NCBI GenBank assembly: GCA_033239525.1
Contig: BSYO01000022.1
Coordinates: forward strand, 9,319,947 to 9,383,946
Direction: 5' to 3'
Length of the DNA: 64,000 nt
Source of the DNA: Nepenthes gracilis
Taxonomy: Eukaryota; Streptophyta; Magnoliopsida; Caryophyllales; Nepenthaceae
Shown: positions 46,561 through 58,559 of the stretch, in pieces
How the letters are laid out: each line of letters opens with the position of its first letter
Position numbering within the stretch: position 1 is the first letter of the stretch
Program-made: the position numbers and the translations under genes
The notes under the pieces: generated by a model
What the model was told of the DNA's origin: nothing
Database searches by the model: none
The model's input: only the letters and a program-made list of their open reading frames with translations

Positions 46561-49500
46561 AACTAAAGAGAAAAAATTAAGCAAACTTTACCACAAAAAG
46601 AGATGCAGATAGACTGTTTTACTCACTGTAACCACAGAAGAGGTAGCTGCACCTTGTATTCTCTTTGTTCTCATGGACTATCTCAAGAAAGCTCCTACTC
46701 TCTGTCTTCTACTAGGGCTACTATGAATTTCGTCCTTGTAATGTCATTATAAATCCTACATTCTCTTTTATTACCATAAATCAATGTTAAGATCTCTGTT
46801 AAATATGCTGGTATTTAGCCAACCATGCATAGTCTAATATTTAGGTATATAAAGGTTATATTTAGATAAAAAAAAATATAAATGCAATGAAAAAAATATT
46901 TTTGGCATTTTTTTCTTTACTTTCAATGTCTCCATCCAAACATATAACATTTGGTTATAATGCCTTCACTTGTCTCATTTATGAACACATTGTCATCTAC
47001 CTTACATATTCAATTGCAAACAGTTTTCCAAAAAGGTATCATATTAATATTTTTTTTTTTAGTAAAGAATCTTCCTTTCAACTCTCTATTATCTACTGTA
47101 AAAGTTTGAAGCTAGTTCAGTAGTCATGATTCCTCTCGTTGGGATTATAGATCATTTAAGAATGGCATAGGAACCCAATTACAATATCTCATGTCATCTT
47201 TATCAACTATGTTAATCTCATGCAAATAGCATTTAGCTTGCTCACCATCTACTTAATAAATGTAATTTTATTGTAAGTTAATGCTACTGTCTAAGGAAAA
47301 TTGACTTTAAGTTTAAATTGTATTCTGAAAGCGAACTTCTATAACTTAACATGCTTTTTAAATTTAAATGTCTACTTGAAGCTTGTACCGAACAAAAACT
47401 CACATCTTACTTTATGCTGGGCTATAGGAGTAACTTTTTTAGATGTATAAGTACTCTTCAGTTAAAGTATAATGATTCCATGTAGAAATTATAAACTCAA
47501 TTCATCCCAGAAGCTTTAATTAGACTCACAGATGATGAGTTAATGGCCAGCATATAGATTCTTGTGTGAGTCCTATTTACTACTATTTTGGGGTAATAGT
47601 TAACGATTAATAAATATATAAACCACCATTTAATACATTTAAAACATAGTATCGACTTTCTACAAATCCATTATCTACAAAACATTTACGCCACCAAAAA
47701 TGCAAAATCACCTTTTGAAATTGTACCATAATTTTATTTTAAGAAAACTTGTCGATAAATTTTTTTATATATGTTTAGGCCGCAGTGTCTCCTTATAGAA
47801 AGGAATGTGCTGGGAATAAAATAAATAAAACCTAGGAATAAAATTAGGTAGGTAAAAATTGAGAATATATAATTCCTTCTTTAATTAGCTGGGATGATAG
47901 ATATTCTTACTTTATTCAATTTTTTAGTATGGATGAACAAAAATGACTTGTTACACACACACATATATGTTAAATGTCGGACTGAATTCTTATTCAAGCA
48001 ATATTTATTTTTGATTTAAGCAATATGTATTATTTACATTTTTAAGTATTATGTTTTCAAATAGCTATTTTTGTATGTATATATGTAACATATAAATCGT
48101 GTTTTGGGAATATATAGCCATTGAACTAAAGAAAACAAAGATGATTATGGAGGCAGCATAGAAGTGGGAAGAAAAAGGGAGTTCAGAGAAACTTCATCTT
48201 TTATAGAGATGAATGAACTTACTTCTCTAATCTTAACAATATAGTTTAATATATATATTTTTTTGGTAAGTAATATAGTTTAAAATAAATTATTGTAATT
48301 TAAATTTTTTAATTAAAATAATTAAAATTAAGTATTTAAAAATAATTAAAGTATAATTATTTATTTAAAAATAAATAACTGAATTATAGAAAATAAAAGT
48401 CTACATATATTTAATATATAGAGCCCCCCTCAATCCTCAAAAAATGTGAAGCATTAGAAGCATTAAAAACAAAAAAAAAAACAAAAAAGAGATGAGAGTA
48501 TATGAGAATAATGAGGGAGAAAGGCTTGGTCAAAACCACGCCACCAACTGGCTTGATCCGTCCAACACAATACTAATATGATATGGTCAAAGTATATGAT
48601 TATTTTGAATAGACATTGTTTAATTTGGCCCGATTAAATTAAAGAGTTAGGCTTGATCACGGATGAAAGTGTTTATCTCAATCTGTTGGGACCCAAACTG
48701 ATTACTTAAACCATAAAAAATCAATCAACAATATACAATAATTAAGTAATAATTATAAATCATAAAACACATATAATTTTATGTAAAAAACTCTTTAAAA
48801 TGATAAAAAAAATCATAAGATGATTCATCCAAAATATATCTATTTACTATGTAATAAGTCAAGTTATACAAACCACCAAATATATAGTCACAACATATTG
48901 TCACAAATAAGCTCGAATAGTAAAAAATATTAAACAAAAGAAAAAAATAAAATTTATATAACGTTCTTCTTAATTTTAAAAATAGCGTACCCATGGTCAA
49001 CGAATATTGAAACACAATTTAAAATTTAACCGAATACTTAAATTTTTCTCTTCCTTATTTTTTCTTTCTCTCTCAAAATCAACGCTCTTTGAATTTGAAA
49101 ATTATAAATGATTAACCCTAAAATATGCTGACACATATTTATATTGCAAATCAATGTTTAAGCTCCTGTTGAGTGTGCCTCAGGCTCAAGTGTCACTGGA
49201 TTCGGCGCCTTGAGCACGCGCCCATTGTTTTCGATTCTTTGGGCACTCCTCAAATACTCTTTCTTTAAAATTAGTGCTCATGTGCTGATTGTGTATGTGT
49301 ATCAGTAAAGTACCTATATGTCTTCATTTATATTACCAAATGGCACGTTAAATAAATATAAATTTATATAGGAGTAACTCATAACCCAATATAATCTATC
49401 TTGGATTTTCATTTTTTTTGTACAAAGTAATTCAAATAATTTAGATGAATTGCAAGTTTTTAAGAAAATCATCTCACTAAATCAAATTTTTATTTGCATA

Positions 49501-50538
49501 ATTGTTTGTATAATTATTAATCTTTTAAATTTTTAGGCATTTTTATAACAAATATTATGTTTTTTGTATTTTTATGATTTTAGTTGTTTTTCTTATTTAA
49601 ATAGAAATTTTTTAAAGGCAAAACACTTGAAAATTAACATAGATAGTCTGAGCTGGCCCTATTTTGATTATAAATGAGCACAATTATATATATTTTTTAT
49701 CTAGAATAATTAAACGCCTAATATGACGTGATCTCACTTAACTGTTACAATTTCCTTTTGAAGTCAGCCCAAATTCTTTTTTTGATCTGGTATGGAGGAA
49801 GACTGAGGCAAAAGTAGCAAATTGCCTAAAAATGAGTAGGATGATTTATTCATATAGAAACCGAAAATAAATAAAATCATGGAAGTAGGTGGATTTAGCT
49901 ATTTTCAATAAAGTGTCAATGTCTATTACAATGATACAATGTGCTACCACAAAAAATACAACTAAATATATAATTTTTTTTATTTTTCTAGGAATTAGAT
50001 TTCAAAAGGAAGAGATACTACCTTCAATCATAACACATAATCACATAAAGAATCAACAATCATTAAACACATTAATCCCTAATACGCCAAACTTATAATT
50101 TTGGTCTCTAAAGTCTACAAAGCTAAGAAACTCGGCTTAGTCTTCCTAATTAACATATAACATCTTATTATATTTGAGATATATTAAAAAAAAATTTCTT
50201 TGTACTTCATACAAGTTGTAAGAATTAATAATTATTGTATAATCAAATGACATAAGTTACCCCAATAATGATGTACTTTTTTATGTTACCAGTAAAGTAA
50301 AAATTTCCTAGTATTCTAACACGTCGATCCAAAAGCAATGCAAATACCTTAACGAGCATCATAAACTGGAGAAACGTTTGTACAATAGAAGGCATAGACC
50401 AAGCAGGCAAATAAGCATGACCTAGAGAAGGAAATGACTATTAAAATTAATAATGCAAGGAAGCCAAACTTTCAAGCTAAAAGCAAGTAGTCGTAACACT
50501 TACCAAGATGGAGACGGAGTTATCTTAAATGTGAAAGT
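46561..50538. other. AT-rich intergenic stretch
   Basis: About 4 kb with no supported gene. At 48682 a TGTTGGGACCCAAAC start followed by AATTTTATGTAAAAAACTC resembles the beginning of repeat E and may be another LTR relic. Short frames here are AT-driven and lack domains. Confidence 0.55.
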
Positions 50539-51969
50539 TCAGTTCTTTTCTTTCCCCTTCTTGTCTCCGTCGTCAAAACACAGCTGCAAACCAGCTGGGA
50601 AATGCTGCTGGTGGTGGTTGTGGTGGTTCTCCACAGGTGGTGATGACGAAGAAACCGCTGCTGCTCCAAAGAAGAACGGTACGCTCGATCCGTCTAGTGA
50701 AGAAAACCTCTGGAGGTGAGGAAACAAAGACGGTAAATTGGACTGAAGGGTCCCCCTATTGAAACTAGCAACGCCGGTAGGAGAGACTGCAAAGTTGAGG
50801 CTGTAATCATTCCCGGCCGCTGGGCTGGGCAACGGCGCAAGGTGGTCCGGCACAAAAAGCTTGTGGTCCGGCACGAAAGGAAAATGCTGCAGCTCCGGAT
50901 ACAGATCTCTTGCCACTCCGAATGGTGAAACTGCCACCGTTTGAGGGATAGAATTCTCCAGCAGGGTTTGCCCAGAAAACCCAGATGATGAGTGATTAGC
51001 TCTAGAAGGGGAAGAACTTATGAGACCCCAGTTGAAGTACTCCATAGGCATCGGGGACAATTGCCAATGTCTTTCCGTCTTATACGCCTCGCCGCCACCA
51101 TGATGGACCAACGGAATCGAGCTAACTGAGCTACTGTCGACATTGCTGATGCCCGCGGTTAAGAGCTGAGTGAAAGAGGAGCCGTGAGACAAAGGGTTCA
51201 CATTCTGCTGTTGATTGCGGACAATCTTGGACTCGTCTCTCTCCTTTTCTTTAGCAGCTCGACCCCTTGCCCGTTCGTGGGCCTTCACCCGAATCTCCGA
51301 CCGGGAAAGAGAAAACCCAGACCCTTTGCTGGTCTCCGAGGTGCTACTGCAAGCTGATTTAGACAAGGAGCAATGGTGTTGCTGGTTCTGGGAGAAAGAA
51401 GGGTCATCCTCCAATTCTGCCTCAGCTGCTTCTAGTCCTGGCTCTATAGCACAGATGCTCAGCCTACCGTCGTCCCTCGGCTGCCTCGGAGCGTCGCTAA
51501 ATGAGCTGTTTAGAGACGGCAGCTCAGATATAGAATCTGAAGCGGCATTAATCAGCCACTCCAGCGCCTTACTAGGCTGATCGTAGCCTAATCTGTCCTG
51601 AAGATCATAAAACTGAATAGCTGTGGTGACGGAGAGGCGAACGCGGCGGTCTCTCGGCCCCTTCGCCGTCCACACCTTGCTGTGTCGGTCCTTTCCTCCT
51701 GTTGCTCGAGAAACCCTAATTATTCTTGACGAATGTTGCCATCCCCAAACGTGGTTGAGGCTACTGCCATCCAGTTCCCCCACACCTATGCCGCCCCCTC
51801 CACCCCCAGCAGCACCGCCGCCACTGTTGGTTCTTCGAATTTTCGCATCCGTTTCAGCTGGGTTTTGCTGGTGGCCACTGCGCTTCAAACCTATCTTGCT
51901 AGAATCAATTTTACCGTTACCGACCTTTGAGAATTTGCGAGCTTGGGATTCAATTTCGTCCACCTTCAT
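50539..51969 (-). CDS. TCP2: CIN-type TCP transcription factor, TCP2/TCP24-like
   Basis: This complete single-exon frame encodes 476 residues. TCP proteins are nuclear DNA-binding regulators; the CIN class limits cell division and shapes leaf margins. Residues about 93-151 form the TCP basic helix-loop-helix domain ([20 protein letters not shown], then [20 protein letters not shown]). Residues about 219-243 ([20 protein letters not shown]) are the Arg-rich R domain, which among CIN members is kept in TCP2 and TCP24. A Gly-rich stretch lies at 50-64. The C-terminal half is Ser/Pro/His-rich and contains the miR319 target. The stop is TGA at 50539. The ATG at 51969 gives the usual short N-terminus; a four-codon upstream ORF overlaps it. 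No damage is visible, so this is the best-supported host gene in the window. TCP24 is the alternative name. Confidence 0.93.
   Translation of the reverse strand: MKVDEIESQARKFSKVGNGKIDSSKIGLKRSGHQQNPAETDAKIRRTNSGGGAAGGGGGGIGVGELDGSSLNHVWGWQHSSRIIRVSRATGGKDRHSKVWTAKGPRDRRVRLSVTTAIQFYDLQDRLGYDQPSKALEWLINAASDSISELPSLNSSFSDAPRQPRDDGRLSICAIEPGLEAAEAELEDDPSFSQNQQHHCSLSKSACSSTSETSKGSGFSLSRSEIRVKAHERARGRAAKEKERDESKIVRNQQQNVNPLSHGSSFTQLLTAGISNVDSSSVSSIPLVHHGGGEAYKTERHWQLSPMPMEYFNWGLISSSPSRANHSSSGFSGQTLLENSIPQTVAVSPFGVARDLYPELQHFPFVPDHKLFVPDHLAPLPSPAAGNDYSLNFAVSPTGVASFNRGTLQSNLPSLFPHLQRFSSLDGSSVPFFFGAAAVSSSSPPVENHHNHHQQHFPAGLQLCFDDGDKKGKEKN
50738..50757 (-). promoter_or_regulatory. miR319 target site in the TCP coding region
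   Basis: The plus strand reads TTGGACTGAAGGGTCCCCCT, so the mRNA has AGGGGGACCCTTCAGTCCAA at about codons 405-411. This is the canonical miR319 site of CIN-type TCP genes. It predicts cleavage of the transcript by miR319. Confidence 0.92.
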
Positions 51970-51980
51970 ACCACTTTCAT
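51966..51980 (-). promoter_or_regulatory. Four-codon upstream ORF overlapping the TCP start
   Basis: On the minus strand ATG AAA GTG GTA TGA begins 11 bases before the main ATG and its stop overlaps that ATG (ATGA). If this part is transcribed, ribosomes that start at the first ATG end exactly at the main start, so it could modulate translation. It could equally be an incidental, weak ATG. Confidence 0.5.
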
Positions 51981-52440
51981 GCCGAATTCACGAGAACTGT
52001 GGACCAGCCAACTTTATTTCAAACCAAATGAATAGAAAGCCCAGTGAAAAATAGACAGAGACACGTGACAGTATTTCTTTTTTTTTTTTTTCTTTTGTTG
52101 GAACCAGAATTCAGAAGGGTAATAGAGTAGTGCAGGAGACGAGGCAGCTGCGATATTGACGATGGTGTTTCAGACTACTGTGGCTCTTTGTATGGTTGGA
52201 GAAAGACTCTCTCTCCTCTTATTTCCAGGGGGCAAAAAACCGCCTTTTTTCGATTCAGAAATCAGGCCGGAAAATGTCAGCTAATGCTGCGGCTTTGCCT
52301 GCGTTTAAAGCTATTTTTGCTGCAATCATTTCAAAAGCAGAGCCTGAATTTGCTCAGAAACTCTCTCCAGCCTGCAAAAAAAAAAGAAGTGTCCTTTCTT
52401 TTTCAAAGGATTGAAAGAGATGGCGAGAGAAAGTTGTGTT

Positions 52441-52698
52441 AGCTAGGAGGAGAGAGTATCATCGCGAGAGAGGTGCAACAACAATGCTAATATTACTAAA
52501 ACAAGCTAACCTAAGCCATAGTTACGGTAGCTTAAGATCTGATTTCTTGGTTATTCAAATGCATATAAAACAAGCTAGGAAGAGAGAGTATCAACGCGAG
52601 AGAGGTGCAACTATGCGAATATTACTAAAACAAGCTAATCTAAGCCATAGTTATAGTAGCTTAAGATCTGATTTCTTGGTTATTCAAATGCATATAAA
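52441..52698. repeat. Tandem duplication (132 bp unit) upstream of the TCP gene
   Basis: Copies begin AGCTAGGAGGAGAGAGTATC (52441) and AGCTAGGAAGAGAGAGTATC (52573) and both end CTTGGTTATTCAAATGCATATAAA. They differ by a few substitutions and a small deletion. They lie about 470-730 bp upstream of the TCP start, within a likely promoter or leader region. Confidence 0.85.
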
Positions 52699-53798
52699 GC
52701 ACCTCAAACGATATAAAAAGTACTTATAATACTTGCACGAAGGCTAAAGAACAGCCTTGCATCTCTCTTTCTCTCTCTTTCTCTCTATCTCTCACGCACA
52801 CCGCCTTTCTAACCTCTGATCTGAACTCTTTCTGCTTCAGATTTAAGCCACCTTGAAACGGCCGTGATGAGTAAAAGCAGCTAAATGCCGCAGAAACTGC
52901 GTACTTGTGACCGATCTGTTGCCTCTTCAGAACTATGAATTTAAAATCACTGACAACCCTGAGCATTGCATGCATGACATTTTGCTCAGCTCTTCTATCC
53001 ATTTAGTCATCAATTCAGAGTTTGTTTGCAACTATCACAATACAGAACGCTACTCATCAAAGAAAAGAGAAAGAAATGATCAATTCTGATTAGTAATTAC
53101 AAGCTTATGGATCTGAACATTTCCCACTTTTTCCGCTCCTAGCTTCACAAATCAGTCCTGCTGAATTGGTTTCGAGAACAGTAGGGTTTGAACTATTGAA
53201 TTCGGAATTTGAGGAGAGAGAAATTCGAATTTCTGGATCAATGTTTGTGGGGGAGAGACAGGAGAGAGGCGGGGAAGGAGAAATTAATGAATCCTGGTAA
53301 GATGAGCTCGAGGATCAATGCCCTAAAGGCCTCCCCAATTCGGGCAACCACCGGGCTTATCGGGAAAGGACCGACACAACGCCGTTTCGCCGCTATAAAT
53401 ATCTGCTATGTTATGACTTTGCCCTTCATTCCTTTGCCTATCTACCATGATAGGTCACGAACAATCAATCAACCTACCTTTGTGTTATCAATTGGCACAT
53501 GTCACAGCAAATTTGATTTTTTATTTTGCCTAGATTTTTTTATAACTTAAAATTATAAAAATATAATATGTCTTTTTTTTTATATTTTTATATTTATACT
53601 TAATATTATATTTTTTATTTTTTTTAGCTAACCACAAATAATACTAAAAATATAAATACATGTCAATTAAAATCTGAAATATAATTTTTAAGATTATAAA
53701 AATAAAAATAATTTTAAACAGGAATATCTATCTCGGCTCTACACCAGCCACAAATACTAATACTGCATTTGTTTTTATACTATAAGGATGACAATTGT

Positions 53799-53975
53799 GT
53801 TGGGGTTTGATTTGAATACACATAATTGAATGTAGTAAAATAAAATTTGAACCCTCCATCAAACATCACCAATCAGACTTATAAATACAATTAATATAAT
53901 AATATATGATATTTTTAACGGGAAAAATATTTTTTAATAAAAAAATTATAAAATAAATTTTAAATAAATTAACTA
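53799..53975. repeat. Truncated start of a repeat E-like LTR
   Basis: GTGTTGGGGTTTGATTTGAATACACA, then CCTCCATCAAACATCACCAATCA and TTTTTAACGGGAAAAAT, matches the first 170 bp or so of repeat E (38589). It is cut short next to the Tat-2 LTR, suggesting Tat-2 inserted into it. Confidence 0.5.
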
Positions 53976-53984
53976 TTGATTTGT

Positions 53985-55219
53985 ATATTGTAAATGGGGG
54001 ATATTAATAGGTCAAGGCCTCCTGGTTGGCGGAGGGCACAATCCGGGCGATTAACGATGGCCTCGATAGGAAATGAGGGCCGAGGGCCTCCCGGGTGGCG
54101 AAGGGCCAAAAGCCTCTCGTGCCTCTGGATGGAAACAGGCCTCGGATTGTCAACGCCTCCCGGGAAGGAGGAGAGCTCTATGCCTCTGGATGGAGGACTA
54201 AGGGCCTCTGGATAGTAGGAGGGCCGGTCTCTCGTGGCGGGCCGAGGCCTCCCAAGGGCCCGGGGCGTTGGGGCCGAGAATCACTATAAAGAGCCAAGGC
54301 CTCTTGGATGAATAAAAGTCGAGGGTCTCACCATCAACTTGCTCATCATTGGGATCGGCCGCAATGGCTATGCCATTCTCCAAGCCTTATGGAACTTTTT
54401 GGCTCTTTTCTTAACCCTATACTTTCCATAATTCCAACCAGTAATGTGGGAAAAAGTCGACGGGCTTGACAAGACGGGCCAATTAGCCTTTATTGGACCC
54501 ATCATTGCACCCAATCGGTGGCCATCTTTCCAATTCCGGCATGTCCATGATGGGATGCCTTTCAACTTTGAGGATCTACTCGAAAGGAAGGTAGAAAATT
54601 TAGAAAGTCGCTACCCGCCAGATAAGGAAACGATCCCAACTAATTAGACAACACGTACCTTCCTCACAAGGAAAGCTACCTAAATATGGCAAAGAGAATC
54701 ACACCTTCCAACCAAGAAAGATCATCCAGCTGCCATTAAAAAGAGCTCTAGGGTCTTCGCTCAGGGCACGCGAACAACCACTCACACAACACCTCCTACT
54801 ACGCTCTCAACTATGCATCCCAGAATGATTCCATACTCTCTCTCTCTGTAAAGCATCCTAACTTGCTGAGAGAAAGAACACAAATCAAAGGCATATGGAT
54901 GCTCTTCCGATTGACAGACGCCTACTACCTTCACCCACCATCCAAATGCAAGAAACGGTACTGCCTCTCTTTCATCTGAAAATCTACGTACTCTTATACT
55001 CTTCCTCTCAATTCTTATTTTCAGTTACCTTTTCAGATTTTAAAGGTTATTTACTGACTTGAGCGTCGGAGTATTTTTAATGGGATAACTTTTCACCGAC
55101 ACACTGACCTCCTGTTTGTTTTAGTGGTGTGCAGGATTCAAATTCAGAGAACTGAGTCGGAACCAGACAAGCGAATCAGCCCGAATCTCTATTCAAAGTT
55201 TGGATCTAAGAATGCATCA
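53985..55219 (+). repeat. Tat-2 5' LTR (left edge approximate)
   Basis: The right end is fixed by GCATCA at 55219, followed by the primer binding site. The left edge is placed where AT-rich DNA gives way to GC-rich sequence; TGTAAATGGGGG near 53989 is a possible start. The first 330 bp contain loose GGCCTCCCGGGTGGCG and GCCTCTGGATGG repeats. The final 150 bp match the Tat-1 LTR end. Confidence 0.7.
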
Positions 55220-55220
55220 T

Positions 55221-55238
55221 TGGCACCGTTTGTGAAAA
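55221..55238 (+). promoter_or_regulatory. Candidate primer binding site of Tat-2
   Basis: TGGCACCGTTTGTGAAAA follows the LTR after one T. The first ten bases differ by one from TGGCGCCGTT, the start of the plant tRNA-Asp-type site. The same layout is seen in element B. Confidence 0.6.
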
Positions 55239-55303
55239 ATGCTTATAAAAAGCCAACCACAATTCCTCACAACGATCTCTTTTCACTGCCAGACTTATCT
55301 GCA

Positions 55304-56750
55304 ATGGTGAATACGAGAATCCAAGCTAGCGATCCTGCTAGAGACGCCACTTTTTTTGACCAGGACCATGCTGCTGGTACCCTGGTCAACGGGACGACAG
55401 GCAGGGCGCCTGCGCCTTTCTTTCAGTGATTGATAGAGTAAATACATACCAACAACCGTCTGCTCCAAATACTCTACTCTCGATAAGAGTAGCCACGGCA
55501 TGGGGCTCCGCCAGCAGCCATCCCTGCGCCGACTACCAGAAAAGGTGGCTCGAGGAAAAAGAAGCTGACCAGAAGGTCCGAGAGGCTGGCAAAAAATCCA
55601 ATCCCAGCCTCTTCACGTGCTCCAAGCCAGAACAGGCCTGAAGAGCACTCTGGGAGCACAACGCCAGGAGAAAGTCTGAAAAGAAAAAAGTTTTGATACT
55701 CTGGACAGAAAATGAAAACTCAGTACAGGAGCGAGCCTCTAGGACTGCCAGGTCCGCTAGAGGCAGTAACCGACTGGTTACTGGACCCTCCGGGGACAAA
55801 ATAGAGTTGAGGACTTACCTCAACTCTAAGATATCTGCAAACGCTGCTCGCGTAGATCCACTAGTGGATAAGATTTGGAACCACGTGTTCAAAGACGATG
55901 AGAACGCTGTTGACCTTGATAGATCTCCTTTCACAGCGGAGATCCTAAATCGTCTGCTACACACCAAATTCAAAATGTCTTCCCTTAACTCATACAATAG
56001 GAGTAGTGATCCAGTTGACCATTTGGATCACTTTCGCACCCATATGAGTTTACAAGGATTGAAAGACTCAGTAATGTGCTATTGCTTTCCTCTCACGCTA
56101 AAGAAAGATGCATGCATCTGGTTTCATCACCTCCCTTCAGACACTATTAGCAACTTCTGGGAGCTCATAGATCTCTTCCTGATTCAGTATGCCTCAAGCC
56201 GACAAGAAGAGAAGTAGCTGTGGCACCTCTCCCACATCAAACAGAAGTCAGGAGAGAACCCACGGAGGTTTCTAGATTGCTTTGTGGCAGAGGCAAGGCG
56301 GTTTTTTTGGATCACGGAAGAGATAAAATGGGCAGTTTTATCTCTACGCTGACTTACGGGATTTCTTCAAGCACCTGACCCATAAGAATCCTCAAACCTT
56401 CCAGGAGGTGGAATCGATCACCCGATTATGCAATGGTAGAGGAGGCCAACGAAGCAAAATGCCTAGAACGGGTAGATCAGCCTCGCTCATTCCCTGAAGA
56501 GGAAAAGAGGAAATGCAGCGGTGGTGATCACTCCAGCAGGAAGTAGTATAGAACTGGGCCGCCAAAATACAGAGATTACAGGCCCACCAGCTTTATGCCC
56601 CTAACAGACACACGCTCAAATGTTCTTATGTAGATCCGCGGGAAAAAATTTCTGAAGTGGCCAAAACCCTTGAAGAAGGACACCGAAAACCAGTCAAAGT
56701 ATTGTAATTTTCACCGCTCTGCCGGACATTCTACTAAAAATTGCAAGACC
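55304..56750 (+). pseudogene. Tat-2 gag pseudogene
   Basis: The likely start is ATG at 55304 (MVNTRIQASD), a common beginning of Tat gags. Stops occur at 55427, 55639 and 56215. The capsid region is clearest at 55990-56215: DPVDHLDHFRTHMSLQGLKD, AVMC-like VMCYCFPLTLKKDA and WFHHLPSDTISNFWELIDLF. Near 56702-56747 YCNFHRSAGHSTKNC is the CX2HX4HX4C zinc-binding motif usual at the gag-protease junction of these elements. Confidence 0.85.
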
Positions 56751-57380
56751 TTGCAGAGAGAGATTGAGGAGCTGATTCGAAGGGGTCACCTCACCAAGTT
56801 TGTCAAGGGCCTTGGGCAGAGTTTTGGAGCAACTAGCAGAGAAGGATAGGAGTCTTCTCCTCCCCAAAATTGGATTGCGGTAGGGGTGGTTAATATGGTC
56901 ACCACCCGACCTGCCAAAAACTTAACCGACGACAAGGAGCAACAGATTGGGAGGAAGAAGTTGCGCACGGCGGACAACACAATTAGCTTCAATGATGTTG
57001 ATTTGACCCATGTAATATCCCCCCATGCTAACCCCCTTGTTGTATTCACGCTCGTTTCAGACGGTGATATCGACTACCAATTGAAGTGAGTGTTTATTAA
57101 TAATGATAGTTTAAAGGACTTGCTTTACTTAGATGCATTCTTTAAATTAGGCTTAAAAAAGAACTAATTAAAACCTGCTGAGGGCCCACTGTATGGCTTT
57201 GACAACGAGCCAGTGCCCGTCCAAGGGACAATCCAACTTGAAGTCACTTTGGACACGTATCCAAAAACAGCAAGTCGAACGCTCACATTCTTGGTACTCA
57301 CCTGCCCTCTGTTTATAATGTTATACTAGGCAGACCGTAATTAATAGCGTTTGGGACAGTCACCTCGATTCCACACCTCA
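56750..57380 (+). pseudogene. Tat-2 aspartic protease pseudogene
   Basis: After RDI-like EIEELIRRGHLTKFVKG the frame reads ISFNDVDLTHVISPHANPL and VVFTLVSDGDIDY, then a stop, then VFINNDSLKDLLYLDAFFKL. The family's active site is VDNGSSADIL at that place; here it has become INNDSLKDLL, so the catalytic Asp-Gly context is lost. GTIQLEVTLDTYP and the LGRP-type end (about 57330) follow. Confidence 0.8.
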
Positions 57381-57382
57381 AG

Positions 57383-58500
57383 ATGAAGTTCCTAACACCT
57401 TACGGTGTAGAAGAGCTGTTAGGCGACCAAGTCACTGGGCGGACATATTACATGTCTCAAATTGCCCCTAGCGGCAGTACTAGAACAGTTGGAGAACTCG
57501 ATTATCAAGACGAGACAACCCTGCAACTAGTACAGTCCAACGAAGTCACAGATCTAGTCCCACTAAACCCGGAGGAACCAGAAAGGTGCGTACAGATTGG
57601 TGGCTCGCTTGTCAGAATACTGCGCGATGAATTGATCAGGTTCCTACGACGGAACGCTGATATTTTTGCATAGACTCCAGCAAACATGCTTGAGATTCTG
57701 GCTGAGGTGATGGTCCACAAGTTGGGACTTGATCCTGACCGAAAGCCCGTTAGGCAGAAGCGAAGGAACCACACCGTAGAAAAGTTGATCGCCATCCAGG
57801 AGGTAGTGAAGAAACTGCTGGACGTAGGATTTATTAGATAAGTCCACTACCCGGATTGGCTCTCTAACGTCGTCCTGGTGAAGAAAAGCAATGGAAAATG
57901 GTGGATGTATATCGATTTCACCGACGTGAATAAAGCCTGTCTAAAGGACAGCTTTCAATTGCCCAGGATCGACCTGCTGGTTGACTCGACAGCCGGACAT
58001 GAACTGTTAAGTTTCATGGATACCTATTTGGGTTACAATAAGATCCGGATGAGTCCAGAAGACGAGGAGCACACCTCGTTTATGATGGATTAGGGCAGCT
58101 ACTGCAACAAAGTGATGTCCTTCGGACTGAAAAACTCCGGAGCAACCTATCAATAACTGGTCAACAAGATATTTGAAAAATAGATTGGTCGCAACATGGA
58201 GGTCTACGTTGACAACATGCTCGTCAAGAGCAGGGTCACCGATGACCACATCCGCAACCTGGCAGAGTTGTTTGAGGTGCTCCGTAAGCATCACATGAAA
58301 CTAAACCCGACTAAGTGTGTCTTCGAGGTAATCTCTGGTAAATTCTTTGGTTTTATCATCTCCCAACGGGGGATTAAGGCAAACTCAAAGAAGATTAAGG
58401 CCCTCACAGACATGGCTCCCCCGCAGAGCGTGAAGGATGTCCAGCGATTGACTGATGGTTGGCAGCGTTGTCCTGCTTCCTCGTGAAGTTTGACGACAAA
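57383..58500 (+). pseudogene. Tat-2 reverse transcriptase pseudogene
   Basis: Blocks in order are ADIFA, VKKLLDVGFIR, WLSNVVLVKKSNGKWWMYID, FTDVNKACLKDSFQLPRIDL, SFMDTYLGYNKIRM, SFGLKNSGATYQ and EVYVDNMLVKS (58199-58231). The catalytic YVDD box is YVDN here (codon 58214), which should abolish polymerase activity. It continues as ELFEVLRKHHMKLNPTKCVF and KFFGFIISQRGI. Stops at 57671, 57839, 58091, 58156 and 58183 also break it. Confidence 0.9.
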
Positions 58501-58559
58501 TACCAACCCTTCTTTAAGGCCCTAAGGGGGACAAAATCTAACGGGTTTCAATAGACAGT

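Noticed and set aside
51623..52054. Plus-strand frame of 143 residues opposite the TCP start
   Set aside because: It is the complement of the TCP coding sequence; Pro-rich content mirrors the Gly-rich stretch.
52188..52442. Plus-strand frames of 72-84 residues next to the TCP gene
   Set aside because: They lie opposite the likely TCP leader or promoter, have no recognised domain, and one frame is only open because of AAAAAAAA and CTCTCT runs.
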